From Candidatus Blautia excrementigallinarum (GTDB taxonomy: Bacteria > Bacillota > Clostridia > Lachnospirales > Lachnospiraceae), in the NCBI GenBank assembly GCA_019119235.1, contig DWXL01000008.1, forward strand, positions 1-44,747: a stretch of 44,747 bases of DNA, in the 5' to 3' direction. The notes under the pieces were generated by a model. It had not been told where the DNA came from, searched no databases, and was given only the letters and a program-made list of their open reading frames with translations. Both the position numbers and the translations under genes were made by a program. Numbering within the stretch: the first letter of the stretch is position 1; each line of letters starts with the position of its first letter. Shown in pieces: positions 1 through 9,241 of the stretch.

Positions 1-1848
1 GCTGGTAAGGGTAAGTTCTTTCATCGCCCTTGTGATCCCCACATAACAGAGCCTTCGCTCCTCCTCCATGTCAGAAGGATCTGCCGAAAACACGCTCATG
101 CTTCCGGGAAAAATGCCGTCCTCCATCCCGGCGAGGTACACGTTGGGAAATTCCAGTCCCTTGGCGCTGTGCAGCGTCATCAGGAGCACGTAATCCTGCC
201 CCGGATCCACCGTGTCGATATCCGCGATCAGCGCGATCTCCTCCAGAAATCCGGAGAGCGAGGCCTCTGCTCCCTCCGCGGATCTTAAGTCCTGATAGGA
301 CACGGTCTTGGAGATAAGCTCGTCGATATTCTCGATCCTTGCCCTGGATTCTTCCGTATCCTCCGCCTTCAGTTCATCCACATATCCGGTAAGGTCGATG
401 ATCTCCTCCAGGATTTCCTCCACCGTATAGGCCTGGGCCTTGCTCTTGAGAGACTGGATAAAAGATACGAAGCCTTTTATCTTCGACGCAGCCCTGCCGA
501 TGGACGGGATCTCCCCTGCGTTTTGCAGAGCCTCATAAAAGCTCATCTGCATGCTGTCCGCGTAATCCTGCACCCTGGTGATGGTCGTGGCTCCGATCCC
601 TCTTTTGGGAACGTTCAGGATCCTCTTTACCGCCAGATCGTCCGCGGCGTTGTCAACAGTCTTCATATAGCTGAGAAGATCCTTGATCTCTTTGCGGGCG
701 TAGAAATTCACTCCGCCCACGATCTTATACGGAATGTTTGCCAGCAGGCACTTTTCCTCGAAAAGACGGGACTGGGCGTTTGTTCGGTACAATACCGCGC
801 AGTCGCGGTACTGAAATCTCCCTTCCCGCCGTCCTTTCGCAATATCTCCCACCACATATTCCGCTTCCTCGAATCCGTTCATAAACTGTCGGAAATGGAT
901 CTTATCCCCTTCCGGATTCTCCGTCCACAGTCTCTTCGGTTTTCGCTCCGCGTTATTGGCGATCACTTCGTTGGCCGCGTTCAGTATGTTCTGGGTGGAA
1001 CGATAATTCTGTTCCAGGCGGATCACTTTGGCGCCGGGAAACACCCTCTCGAATCCCAGGATATTGCCGATATTGGCTCCCCGGAACTTGTAGATAGACT
1101 GGTCGTCGTCTCCCACCACGCAGAGGTTCTCATATTTGGAAGCCAGAAGACTGACGAATTTAAACTGGGCGGTATTGGTATCCTGGTACTCGTCCACCAT
1201 GATATAGCGGAATCTGTCCTGCCAGTATTCCAGCACTTCCCCGCATTTCTGGAACAGTTCCACCGTCTTCACGATCAGGTCGTCAAAATCCAGCGCGTTG
1301 TTCCGCCGGAGGGAGGCCTGATATTCCCTGTAGATCTCCGCGATCCTTTTCTCCCGGAAGTCGCCCCCGGCGTTCCGCTCCATATCATCCGGAGTGAGCA
1401 GCTCGTCTTTGGCGTGGGATATGGCCGCCAGGAGAGCCCGCTCCTTATACTGCTTCGTGTCCACGTCCAGCCTTCTGCACACGTCTTTCATCAGCGTTTT
1501 CTGGTCGTCTGTATCGTAGATGGTAAAATTGTTGTCGTATCCCAGCCGGTCGATATACCTGCGCAGGATCCGGACACAGGTGGAGTGGAAGGTGGATACC
1601 CAGACGCTTCCGCCGTCGTTCCCCACGATCTGGTCCACTCTTTCCCGCATCTCCTGGGCCGCCTTATTGGTAAAGGTAATCGCCAGGATATTCCAGGGAT
1701 TTACCCTTTTCTCTCCGATGAGATAGGCGATCCTGTGGGTGAGCACCCTCGTCTTGCCGGAGCCAGCCCCCGCAAGGATGAGAAGGGGACCTTCTGTATG
1801 GTAAACAGCTTTCTGCTGCATGTCGTTCAGTGTTTCATATATACTCAT
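1..1848 (-). CDS. pcrA: ATP-dependent DNA helicase PcrA/UvrD (C-terminal end truncated by window edge)
   Basis: Reverse-strand translation from ATG at 1848: MSIYETLNDMQQKAVYHTEGPLLILAGAGSGKTRVLTHRIAYLIGE... with Walker A GAGSGKT, VDEYQDTN, VVGDDDQSIYKFRGA, LEQNYRS and LMTLHSAKGLEFPNVYLAGMEDGIFP motifs of UvrD/PcrA; open at the left edge. Confidence 0.96.
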   Translation of the reverse strand, partial: MSIYETLNDMQQKAVYHTEGPLLILAGAGSGKTRVLTHRIAYLIGEKRVNPWNILAITFTNKAAQEMRERVDQIVGNDGGSVWVSTFHSTCVRILRRYIDRLGYDNNFTIYDTDDQKTLMKDVCRRLDVDTKQYKERALLAAISHAKDELLTPDDMERNAGGDFREKRIAEIYREYQASLRRNNALDFDDLIVKTVELFQKCGEVLEYWQDRFRYIMVDEYQDTNTAQFKFVSLLASKYENLCVVGDDDQSIYKFRGANIGNILGFERVFPGAKVIRLEQNYRSTQNILNAANEVIANNAERKPKRLWTENPEGDKIHFRQFMNGFEEAEYVVGDIAKGRREGRFQYRDCAVLYRTNAQSRLFEEKCLLANIPYKIVGGVNFYARKEIKDLLSYMKTVDNAADDLAVKRILNVPKRGIGATTITRVQDYADSMQMSFYEALQNAGEIPSIGRAASKIKGFVSFIQSLKSKAQAYTVEEILEEIIDLTGYVDELKAEDTEESRARIENIDELISKTVSYQDLRSAEGAEASLSGFLEEIALIADIDTVDPGQDYVLLMTLHSAKGLEFPNVYLAGMEDGIFPGSMSVFSADPSDMEEERRLCYVGITRAMKELTLTS

Positions 1849-2043
1849 GTTCTCTCCTGTTTATCCTGAAACTCTTTTTTATTCTGTTTCTGTAACGCCA
1901 ATGCGCCAGGCGCCGCACGCTCTGCACACTGACGCCGGCGGCAGTGTATTTCCCTGCACACCTCCGCCGCGCATATGCTACATTATAACGGAAAACATCA
2001 GTTCCCACAAGTTCTGCCGCAAAATAATATACAAAACAGAAAA

Positions 2044-2083
2044 GCTGCTTCCCCGGCATAGAAATCTTCGCCGGAAAAGCAGC
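2044..2083 (-). terminator. Rho-independent terminator of the alpha-galactosidase operon
   Basis: Minus strand GCTGCTTTTCCGGC-(12 nt)-GCCGGGGAAGCAGC followed by TTTTCTGTTTT, just after the GH36 stop codon. Confidence 0.8.
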
Positions 2084-2114
2084 CGTGTCACTGTTTGCCT
2101 TACATGATTCCGTT

Positions 2115-4304
2115 TTATTTTCTCACGAAATGGAACATCCAGCTCTGGTATTCCTCTTTCGCCTCGGGAACAGGAAAACCACCGTGGATAAGCGCGCCTC
2201 CGGGATATACTTTTCCCTCCGCTTCATAGAGCACGCCCTCATCAAGTCCCCGGAGGAGCATTCTGGTGGGCGGATCGTTGGTCCTTGCTCTGGACGCCAC
2301 CACACAGAGAAGCGCTTCGCTTCCGTCCTCTTTCGCGAACTCCCAAGCAGCGTAATGCTCGTCCCTGGCAGGATCGGTCAGACGGTAATACCGGCCTTCC
2401 TGGATCAGGTCATAATATTCTTTAAACAGTGCGATCTGTTTTCTCACTTCGTCCTTCTCTTCTTCCGTGAGTTTGCCCGGGTCAAGTTCATAACCGAAGG
2501 TTCCCGCCATAGCCACCACCGCCCTTGTGTTAAGGGGAGTGGTTCTCCCGGTCTGGTGATTGGGGCAGGCGGAAACATGAGCTCCCATGGTGCTTACCGG
2601 ATAACAGAAGGAGGTTCCGTACTGGATCTCAAGACGCTCCACAGCGTCCGTATCGTCGCTGCACCAGATCTGCGGGGTATAATGCAGCATACCCGCGTCG
2701 AATCTTCCGCCGCCGCCGCTGCATCCTTCCAGAAGGATATCCGGATATCTCTTTCCCAGACGCTCCAGGAACTCGTAGAGTCCCAACACATATCTGTGGG
2801 GAACCTCTCCCTGCCGGTCGGCCGGAAGCTGCGCGGAGTAAACGTCGCTGATACTGCGGTTGAAATCCCACTTCAGATAATCCACTTTCGCTCTGTCAAG
2901 GACACTGCACATCTGATCAAAGATATAATCCCGCACGTCCGCTCTGGAAAAATCAAGGACCAGCTGATATCTTCCCCTCATGGGATTTCGTCCCGGAACC
3001 CGGAGCACCCAGTCGGGATGTTCCCGGTAGAGGCTGCTGTCCTCGGAGATCCCCTCCGGTTCATACCAGATACCGAACTTCAGCCCCATGGCATGGATTC
3101 TGTCGGAAAGCTCGGCGAGCGTACAGCCCAGCTTTTCCTCGTTTACATGCCAGTCTCCAAGGCCGCTGTTGTCCGTATCTCTGTTTCCGAACCAACCGTC
3201 GTCCATCACAAAAAGCTCCACGCCGAGATCCGCCGCCTTCTCCGCCATCCGGAGGAGTTTTTCGCCGGTAAAATCAAAGTACGTTCCTTCCCAGTTATTG
3301 ATAAGGACCGGTCTCCTTGCGTGTTTAAATCTTCCCCTGCAGAGATTGTTCCGGAAAGCCCTGTGATAAATATGGGTCAGCTTTTCAAAACCGCCGTCGC
3401 TGTACACCATGGCCGCTTCCGGAGCCCAGAAGCTCTCTCCCGGTTCCAGTTTAAAGGAAAAGTTCTCCGGATGGATCCCCATCAGTACTCTCGTCTGATC
3501 AAACTGGTCCTTCTCCGCCTCGGCCAGGAAATTCCCGCTGTAGAGAAGGGAAAATCCATAGCACTCTCCCTGCGTCTCGGTTGTATTTCTGTCAGAAAGC
3601 ATGACAAAGGGATTGTACTGGTGGCTGGAGGCGCCTCTCAGGCTTCCCACCGCCTGAACGCCATGATGAACGGCAGTTCTGGAAAGCTGCCGTTCCATCT
3701 CGTGTTTTCCGTAAAATGTGATCCAGTCGTAGTTTCCATAGGGCTTATCCAGACACATGGACATCACACGTTCCAGGAAAACAGGGGCGGCGCCCCTGTT
3801 TTCCACGCACACTGCCCTGGTGATCAGATCCAGATCCTCCAGAACACCGTAATAAAGTTTCACACACACATCTTCTACATCGTCTTTCATGGTGATCACC
3901 AGGGTATCCGCCCGGTTCCCGTCCTCCGCGTAGATGGAGGGAAGCCCCGGGATCCTGTACTTGCCTTCCAGGATCTCGAAGTCTTTCACACGCAGTTCCA
4001 GCGCCCTGGCTCCTGTCTGGTATCTCACAGACAGGGCGCTCTGCCGGTAATCACCGCTTCCAAAGCAGGAATACTCCTGGGGAAGCGTATCCAGAGAATA
4101 GGTTCTGTCGTTGCCCGCCTGATAGGGATTTCCGGAAAAACCGTGATCCCTTCTCTGGATCAGATAGGAATAGTCAAAAATCTCTGTTTTTTTTCCGTAA
4201 TAGGTATGAAGCAGAACTCCGTACTGGTCTGTCTTCATCTGATACATACTGGTTTTCGTACACAGTGTAAATAAGGATTTCTGTTCGTTGAGTACTATTG
4301 ACAT
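2115..4304 (-). CDS. Alpha-galactosidase, glycoside hydrolase family 36
   Basis: 729 aa; GH36 motifs DDGWFGNRDTDNSGLGDW, nucleophile region YLKWDFNRS, acid/base region CSGGGGRFDAGMLHYTPQIWCSDDTDA. Confidence 0.93.
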   Translation of the reverse strand: MSIVLNEQKSLFTLCTKTSMYQMKTDQYGVLLHTYYGKKTEIFDYSYLIQRRDHGFSGNPYQAGNDRTYSLDTLPQEYSCFGSGDYRQSALSVRYQTGARALELRVKDFEILEGKYRIPGLPSIYAEDGNRADTLVITMKDDVEDVCVKLYYGVLEDLDLITRAVCVENRGAAPVFLERVMSMCLDKPYGNYDWITFYGKHEMERQLSRTAVHHGVQAVGSLRGASSHQYNPFVMLSDRNTTETQGECYGFSLLYSGNFLAEAEKDQFDQTRVLMGIHPENFSFKLEPGESFWAPEAAMVYSDGGFEKLTHIYHRAFRNNLCRGRFKHARRPVLINNWEGTYFDFTGEKLLRMAEKAADLGVELFVMDDGWFGNRDTDNSGLGDWHVNEEKLGCTLAELSDRIHAMGLKFGIWYEPEGISEDSSLYREHPDWVLRVPGRNPMRGRYQLVLDFSRADVRDYIFDQMCSVLDRAKVDYLKWDFNRSISDVYSAQLPADRQGEVPHRYVLGLYEFLERLGKRYPDILLEGCSGGGGRFDAGMLHYTPQIWCSDDTDAVERLEIQYGTSFCYPVSTMGAHVSACPNHQTGRTTPLNTRAVVAMAGTFGYELDPGKLTEEEKDEVRKQIALFKEYYDLIQEGRYYRLTDPARDEHYAAWEFAKEDGSEALLCVVASRARTNDPPTRMLLRGLDEGVLYEAEGKVYPGGALIHGGFPVPEAKEEYQSWMFHFVRK

Positions 4305-4373
4305 CGTCTTCTCCTTTATACTGGAATTTTTATGATCAATCCACTCCAGCCTGCATACGCAACTCCGGCATAC

Positions 4374-5225
4374 TTATTTTACAGCGCCGTTTACCACACC
4401 GTTCAGGATCTGTTTCTGGCATACCAGATAGAAGATCAGGATCGGGATCAGCGCCAGCAGGTAGGACGCGAACGCCAGGTTATAGTTTGTACCAAACTGG
4501 GTCTGGAAATTCAGCTGTGCCAGAGGCAGGGTGTTTTTTCCTGTGCCGGACATGATAACAAGGGGTGTCATAACGTCGTTCCAGGTTCCCAGCGCTGTGA
4601 GTACGGCTACCGTGGCATGCATGGGTTTCATAATGGGGAAGATAATGCTCCAGTATGTTTTCCATGTGCTTGCGCCGTCCACTTTGGCGGCCTCTTCCAG
4701 TGCCAGCGGTATGTTTTTCAGATAACCGGAGTACAGAAGCAGGTTCATCGGCATATAGAATACCACATAAAGAACGATTACACCAGCCCTGTTTCCGATT
4801 CCCATCTGTGACGTCTGTTTTACCAGAGGCATCATCAGGATCGCGAAGGGTACGAACATACCGCTTACGATATAAAGGTATGAAAATTTATAAAATTTGC
4901 TGTGCCCCATGTTTCTTCCGATGGCATATCCGGCCAGCGAATGAAGGAGGATAGCGATCACCACGGTCAGGATCGTGATCAGAAGAGAGTTTCCAAGGGA
5001 GTTCCAGAAGTCCGTGACTTCCATCGCCTGGGTAAAGTTGCTGAGGCTCCATTTGGACGGGAAGGAAAGCGCTCCCGCAATATCGTTTGTCATTTCCGTC
5101 GGCTGTTTAAAGGCAATAATCACTGCCATGTACAGCGGGAAGAAAATTGTGATACATCCGATGATCAGCAGAATGGTAACCGGCCAGTTGGTTCCGCCGA
5201 CCCCATGACTTTTCTTTTTCATCAT
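4374..5225 (-). CDS. Carbohydrate ABC transporter permease (CUT1, MalG/MsmG-like)
   Basis: 283 aa, polytopic, EAAKVDGASTWKTYWSIIFPIMKP EAA loop; overlaps the upstream permease by an ATGA-type junction. Confidence 0.93.
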   Translation of the reverse strand: MMKKKSHGVGGTNWPVTILLIIGCITIFFPLYMAVIIAFKQPTEMTNDIAGALSFPSKWSLSNFTQAMEVTDFWNSLGNSLLITILTVVIAILLHSLAGYAIGRNMGHSKFYKFSYLYIVSGMFVPFAILMMPLVKQTSQMGIGNRAGVIVLYVVFYMPMNLLLYSGYLKNIPLALEEAAKVDGASTWKTYWSIIFPIMKPMHATVAVLTALGTWNDVMTPLVIMSGTGKNTLPLAQLNFQTQFGTNYNLAFASYLLALIPILIFYLVCQKQILNGVVNGAVK

Positions 5226-6103
5226 AACTGCTCCTCCTTCTTATTCATAAACGAAAGCTGGAACACAGAGATCGCCACGATCACTACGAAGAACAGTACC
5301 GCATTGGCGCTCTGGAAGCCGAACTGTCCGCCGTCCATACCGTTTCTGTAGATCAGGTAGGAGATAGATTCCGTACTCTGTGCGGGACCGCCTTTGGTCA
5401 ACGCCATGATCTGGTCGAAAGCCATCAGGAAGTTCTTCATGCAGAGTACCATGTTAATGGTGAAAAACGGGATGATCAGAGGGAAGGTCAGGCTTTTGAA
5501 CTTCGTCCAGCCTGTAGCCCCATCGATGGAACCGGCCTCATAAACATCCTCCGGCACTGTCTGCAGACCAGAAATATAAATAATGGTGTTCATCGCTATG
5601 GACTGCCATGCGGCAACGATCACAATAGCGAACCATGCGGTTTTGGTGCTCGCCAGCATACTTCCGCTGAGGGCTTCGATGCCCAGAGCCTGTCCCACAG
5701 CGGGGATGATGTAGGTAAAAATAAAGCTGAAGATATAACCTACAACCAGTCCGCCCAGAACGTTGGGGATAAAGTAGATGCCTCGCAGCGCGCTCTTCGC
5801 GCGGATCTTGCTGTTCAGTCCCAGCGCCAGGATCAGGCTGACCACGTTAACAATGATCGTTGAGACAATGGCAAACTTAAAGGTAAACAGATAGGATTTT
5901 CCCACGCGGGCGTCCTGGAACAGATCGATATAGTTCCGGAATCCTACCCATTCATAACTTCCATATCCTTTGAAGTTGGTAAAACTGTAAATAAAACCTT
6001 TGATCAGAGGCAGTGTGTTAAATGCGAAAAACAGCACCAGGATCGGGATTGTGATCAGAAGAAACGTGCGTTTTCTTTCATTGCCCTTTGCCTTATCCAT
6101 CAT
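5222..6103 (-). CDS. Carbohydrate ABC transporter permease (CUT1, MalF/MsmF-like)
   Basis: 293 aa, polytopic, EAGSIDGATGWTKFKSLTFPLIIP EAA loop; overlaps the binding-protein gene. Confidence 0.93.
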   Translation of the reverse strand: MMDKAKGNERKRTFLLITIPILVLFFAFNTLPLIKGFIYSFTNFKGYGSYEWVGFRNYIDLFQDARVGKSYLFTFKFAIVSTIIVNVVSLILALGLNSKIRAKSALRGIYFIPNVLGGLVVGYIFSFIFTYIIPAVGQALGIEALSGSMLASTKTAWFAIVIVAAWQSIAMNTIIYISGLQTVPEDVYEAGSIDGATGWTKFKSLTFPLIIPFFTINMVLCMKNFLMAFDQIMALTKGGPAQSTESISYLIYRNGMDGGQFGFQSANAVLFFVVIVAISVFQLSFMNKKEEQL

Positions 6104-7398
6104 GATTCCTCTCCTCCTTCCCCGTGTTCTGCTTCATACTCCTGAACCTTGCGGATCAGGTCACGGTTGTAGCGCGCCCAGTCAGTGTCAAACTTCTCAA
6201 GGAATGCGTCTGTATCCCCGTCCATGATATAAGTCTGGATCATGGCATCCACCGCCATCTCTGTGGGATAATGATGATCCTGATAGTCAACCATCTTACC
6301 TTCTTCGATATACTCTGTCATGCCTTCCAGCTGCTCCGGAAGATTGAACTCACCCTCTTTACAGGGGATCGCGTTCTGATCGTCCAGATAGATCTGGATA
6401 TTCTCATCTTCCATCATAAAACGGAGCACCTCGTAGGCTGCTTCTTTGTTCTCGCAGTCTTCCATCACAGAAAACAGAAGGTCGACGCCGGAGTTGAGGA
6501 CCTGTCCCTCCGCCTCGTCGTTTGCCGGGAATACAAAGGAATCGATGTTCATATCCGGGTTTACGGACAGGATCTGCGGAACCGCGTAGCTTCCGATGCA
6601 GTACATCGCGGATTCGCCTCTGGCGAATGCGGTACACGCGTCGTTGTAGCTGTAAGCTGTGGGATCGGGCTGCGCGTAGGGCAGAAGCTGAAGGATCTTC
6701 TCCGCAGTCTCCCTGTATTCTTCCGCAAAAGTGGTCTCGCCCCTGTTCACCTGCTGGCATACATCCGCCGGCGCAAGATCGCAGGCCATAGCGTTCCACG
6801 GCGCCAGACAGGTCCAGGTATCCTTGAACCCAAAGTACAGCGGCTGCTGGCCGGAAGCCTGGATGGTATCGAGAAGCGTCAGGAATTCATCCCATGTGGT
6901 GGGAATCTCCCATCCGTTCTCCTCAAACATATCTTTGTTGTAAAGAATGCCGGCGGCGTTGGCCACATAGGGAACCGCGTATGTACCTTCTGTGGGTACG
7001 AATTCCAAATTCTCGAGAATATCCAGATAGGACTGCTTCACATCCGCGAGGCCGTCAAAATCCGAGATATCCATGAGCATGTCGGAATCCAGGAAGTTGG
7101 AGTAGTTGATATCTCCTCCGATACCGATGATGTCCGGCTGGTCTTCCTTGATAAAACGTGTCTTCAGAATCGTCATGGCTTCATTGGGCGACTCGATGGT
7201 CAGCTCAATGTCGTCGTGGGTGGCATTGAACTTCTCTTCCATCTGCTCAAAAGCCTTGACGGCTTCCGGCTTGTACTGGACCATCTCGATCTGGACTTTC
7301 CCGCTGTCTGAGGAAGAATCCCCGCATCCTGTCAGCGCGACTCCCGCACCCAGAACCACGGCGCCAAGTCCCACGGCAACTAATGCTTGTTTTTTCAT
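6100..7398 (-). CDS. Extracellular solute-binding lipoprotein (family 1 sugar ABC SBP)
   Basis: 432 aa with signal peptide and lipobox LTGCGDSS; SBP_bac_1-like sequence; first gene of the sugar ABC operon. Confidence 0.92.
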   Translation of the reverse strand: MKKQALVAVGLGAVVLGAGVALTGCGDSSSDSGKVQIEMVQYKPEAVKAFEQMEEKFNATHDDIELTIESPNEAMTILKTRFIKEDQPDIIGIGGDINYSNFLDSDMLMDISDFDGLADVKQSYLDILENLEFVPTEGTYAVPYVANAAGILYNKDMFEENGWEIPTTWDEFLTLLDTIQASGQQPLYFGFKDTWTCLAPWNAMACDLAPADVCQQVNRGETTFAEEYRETAEKILQLLPYAQPDPTAYSYNDACTAFARGESAMYCIGSYAVPQILSVNPDMNIDSFVFPANDEAEGQVLNSGVDLLFSVMEDCENKEAAYEVLRFMMEDENIQIYLDDQNAIPCKEGEFNLPEQLEGMTEYIEEGKMVDYQDHHYPTEMAVDAMIQTYIMDGDTDAFLEKFDTDWARYNRDLIRKVQEYEAEHGEGGEES

Positions 7399-7437
7399 TG
7401 CTCTTCTCCTTTCCCTCTATCAATATTCGGTAAACTT

Positions 7438-7466
7438 ATTGTAGCATTGGCCTGTTCCACTGTAAA
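7438..7466 (-). promoter_or_regulatory. Candidate sigma-A promoter of the alpha-galactoside operon
   Basis: Minus strand TTTACA-17 bp-TACAAT (7466..7438) upstream of the SBP gene, in the divergent intergenic region with the AraC gene. Confidence 0.6.
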
Positions 7467-7643
7467 TATTTCTACGGGTTTCGTTTTATACCCAAATGCT
7501 GTTTTTCAAGAAAATAGTTGAAGTTACTACTCATAATGATATATAATAATATAAAAGCGGCAAATTTCGTTTATTTTGTACATTTTTTTGTCGATTTTTT
7601 TGTATAAAACTCATAATTCAGGTTTTTGCAGGGAGAAATAAAT

Positions 7644-8495
7644 ATGGATAAATTCGCTTTTCACATTTTTTCGGACGACCGCTTTATGGATCTCACTCTG
7701 TACCAGTACGGCTACGAGAAATGCCAGCCCCTTCATTCTTTCGGTCCGGCTGTAAGGAACCATTATCTCTTTCACTATATCGTCTCGGGAAAGGGTACCC
7801 TGTCGGTGGACCACAATAATGTATCCCGGGAATATCCGCTCCAGGGCGGCGCCGGCTTTCTCATTGAGCCCGGAAGGATCACCACCTACACCGCGGACCT
7901 TCACGATCCGTGGGAATACTGCTGGATCGAGTTTGACGGTCTGAAGGCAAGGGAGATCCTTGAGGGAGCGGGACTGTCTTCCGACTCGCCGGTCTTCACT
8001 CCCCAGACAGAGCAGGCCGGGGAAATCCTCCGTAAAGAAATGGTGTATCTTTCTTCCTGCAGCGTGTCCTCCTCCTATCATCTGATCGGGCACCTGTTTC
8101 TGGTCATGGACGCGATCCTTACCGGAGCCGCCACCCGCAGGAAAACACAGAACGGAAAAAGGACACAGTTCTACACCAATGAGGCAATCTCGTTTATCTA
8201 CGCGAATTACGCGCTTCCCATAACCGTGGAGGATATAGCGAAACGGCTGAATCTGGACAGAAGTTATTTCGGCAAGATTTTCAGAGAGACCATGGGACAG
8301 TCCCCCCAGGAATTTCTGATCCGCTACCGGATGTCAAAAGCCGCCGAACTTCTCAAAACAACCGACATTTCGATCAAAGACATCAGCGTCAAAGTGGGCT
8401 ATCCCAACCAGCTCCATTTTTCCAGAGCTTTTAAGAATGTGTACGATCAGTCTCCCCGCAGTTACCGCCAGAATAACAGGATCATAAAATCCTGA
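7644..8495 (+). CDS. AraC-family transcriptional regulator (MsmR/RafR-like)
   Basis: N-terminal cupin-like sensor and two-HTH C-terminus (EDIAKRLNLDRSYFGKIFRETMGQSPQEFLIRYRMSKAAELLKTTDISIKDISVKVGYPNQLHFSRAFK); start chosen at ATG 7644 with upstream GGAG; divergent from the sugar operon. Confidence 0.93.
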   Translation: MDKFAFHIFSDDRFMDLTLYQYGYEKCQPLHSFGPAVRNHYLFHYIVSGKGTLSVDHNNVSREYPLQGGAGFLIEPGRITTYTADLHDPWEYCWIEFDGLKAREILEGAGLSSDSPVFTPQTEQAGEILRKEMVYLSSCSVSSSYHLIGHLFLVMDAILTGAATRRKTQNGKRTQFYTNEAISFIYANYALPITVEDIAKRLNLDRSYFGKIFRETMGQSPQEFLIRYRMSKAAELLKTTDISIKDISVKVGYPNQLHFSRAFKNVYDQSPRSYRQNNRIIKS

Positions 8496-8586
8496 AAGCA
8501 AAACGACACAAAACCGCAGGGCAGGACAAAAAAATGTTTACAAGTAGTTTTGAAAACTATATAATAGAGCAGAGGTGATAAAGGAA

Positions 8587-9210
8587 ATGACAATTGACAT
8601 ACACGACATGATGAACAGCATCATCCGGAGCGTTTCCCGGATCGACTATATCAAACCGGAGGATATCCCGGGAATCGATCTCTATATGGATCAGGTGACC
8701 ACCTTCATGGAATCCCATCTTGCTTCGTCCAAACGGTATCCGGACGACAAGATCCTGACCAAGACCATGATCAACAATTACGCCAAAAACAATCTGCTCC
8801 CCTCCCCGGAAAAAAAGAAATATTCCAGAGAGCATTTGCTTCTGCTGATTTTTATTTATTATTTCAAGAGCATACTTTCCATCAACGATATCCAGACCCT
8901 TCTCAGCCCCATTACGGAGAAATATTTCAAGTCCGACTCTGAGATGGATCTTACCTCTGTCTACAATGAGGTATTCAGCATGGAGAAGGGACAGATCGAA
9001 TATCTGACGAAGGATCTTCTCTCCCGGTACAAAACAGCGCAGGCAACCTTTCAGGACGCCCCGGAGGAAGATCAGGAATTCCTGAAACTGTTTTCCTTTA
9101 TCTGCCTTCTCAGTTTCGACGTATACATGAAAAAAATGCTCATAGAGCATCTGATCGACGAACTCCGCCCGGCTCCCGCAGATGACAAAGAGAAAAAGCA
9201 CCGGAAATAA
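8587..9210 (+). CDS. DUF1836 domain-containing protein
   Basis: MTIDIHDMMNSIIRSVSRIDYIKPEDIPGIDLYMDQVTTFME... resembles DUF1836 proteins; RBS AGAGGTGATAAAGGAA before ATG 8587. Confidence 0.75.
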   Translation: MTIDIHDMMNSIIRSVSRIDYIKPEDIPGIDLYMDQVTTFMESHLASSKRYPDDKILTKTMINNYAKNNLLPSPEKKKYSREHLLLLIFIYYFKSILSINDIQTLLSPITEKYFKSDSEMDLTSVYNEVFSMEKGQIEYLTKDLLSRYKTAQATFQDAPEEDQEFLKLFSFICLLSFDVYMKKMLIEHLIDELRPAPADDKEKKHRK

Positions 9211-9224
9211 AATCCGGTGCTTTT
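9194..9224 (+). terminator. Rho-independent terminator overlapping the DUF1836 stop codon
   Basis: AAAAGCACCGG-(9)-CCGGTGCTTTT; serves DUF1836 (+) and probably the convergent SH3 gene. Confidence 0.8.
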
Positions 9225-9241
9225 CACGTCTTCAAAGATCA

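Noticed and set aside
523-1869. 448-aa plus-strand ORF
   Set aside because: Antisense to pcrA, whose motifs are unmistakable on the minus strand.
2085-4274. 729-aa plus-strand ORF opposite the GH36 gene
   Set aside because: Antisense shadow ORF of a well supported alpha-galactosidase; translation has no recognisable domain and low-complexity shadow composition.
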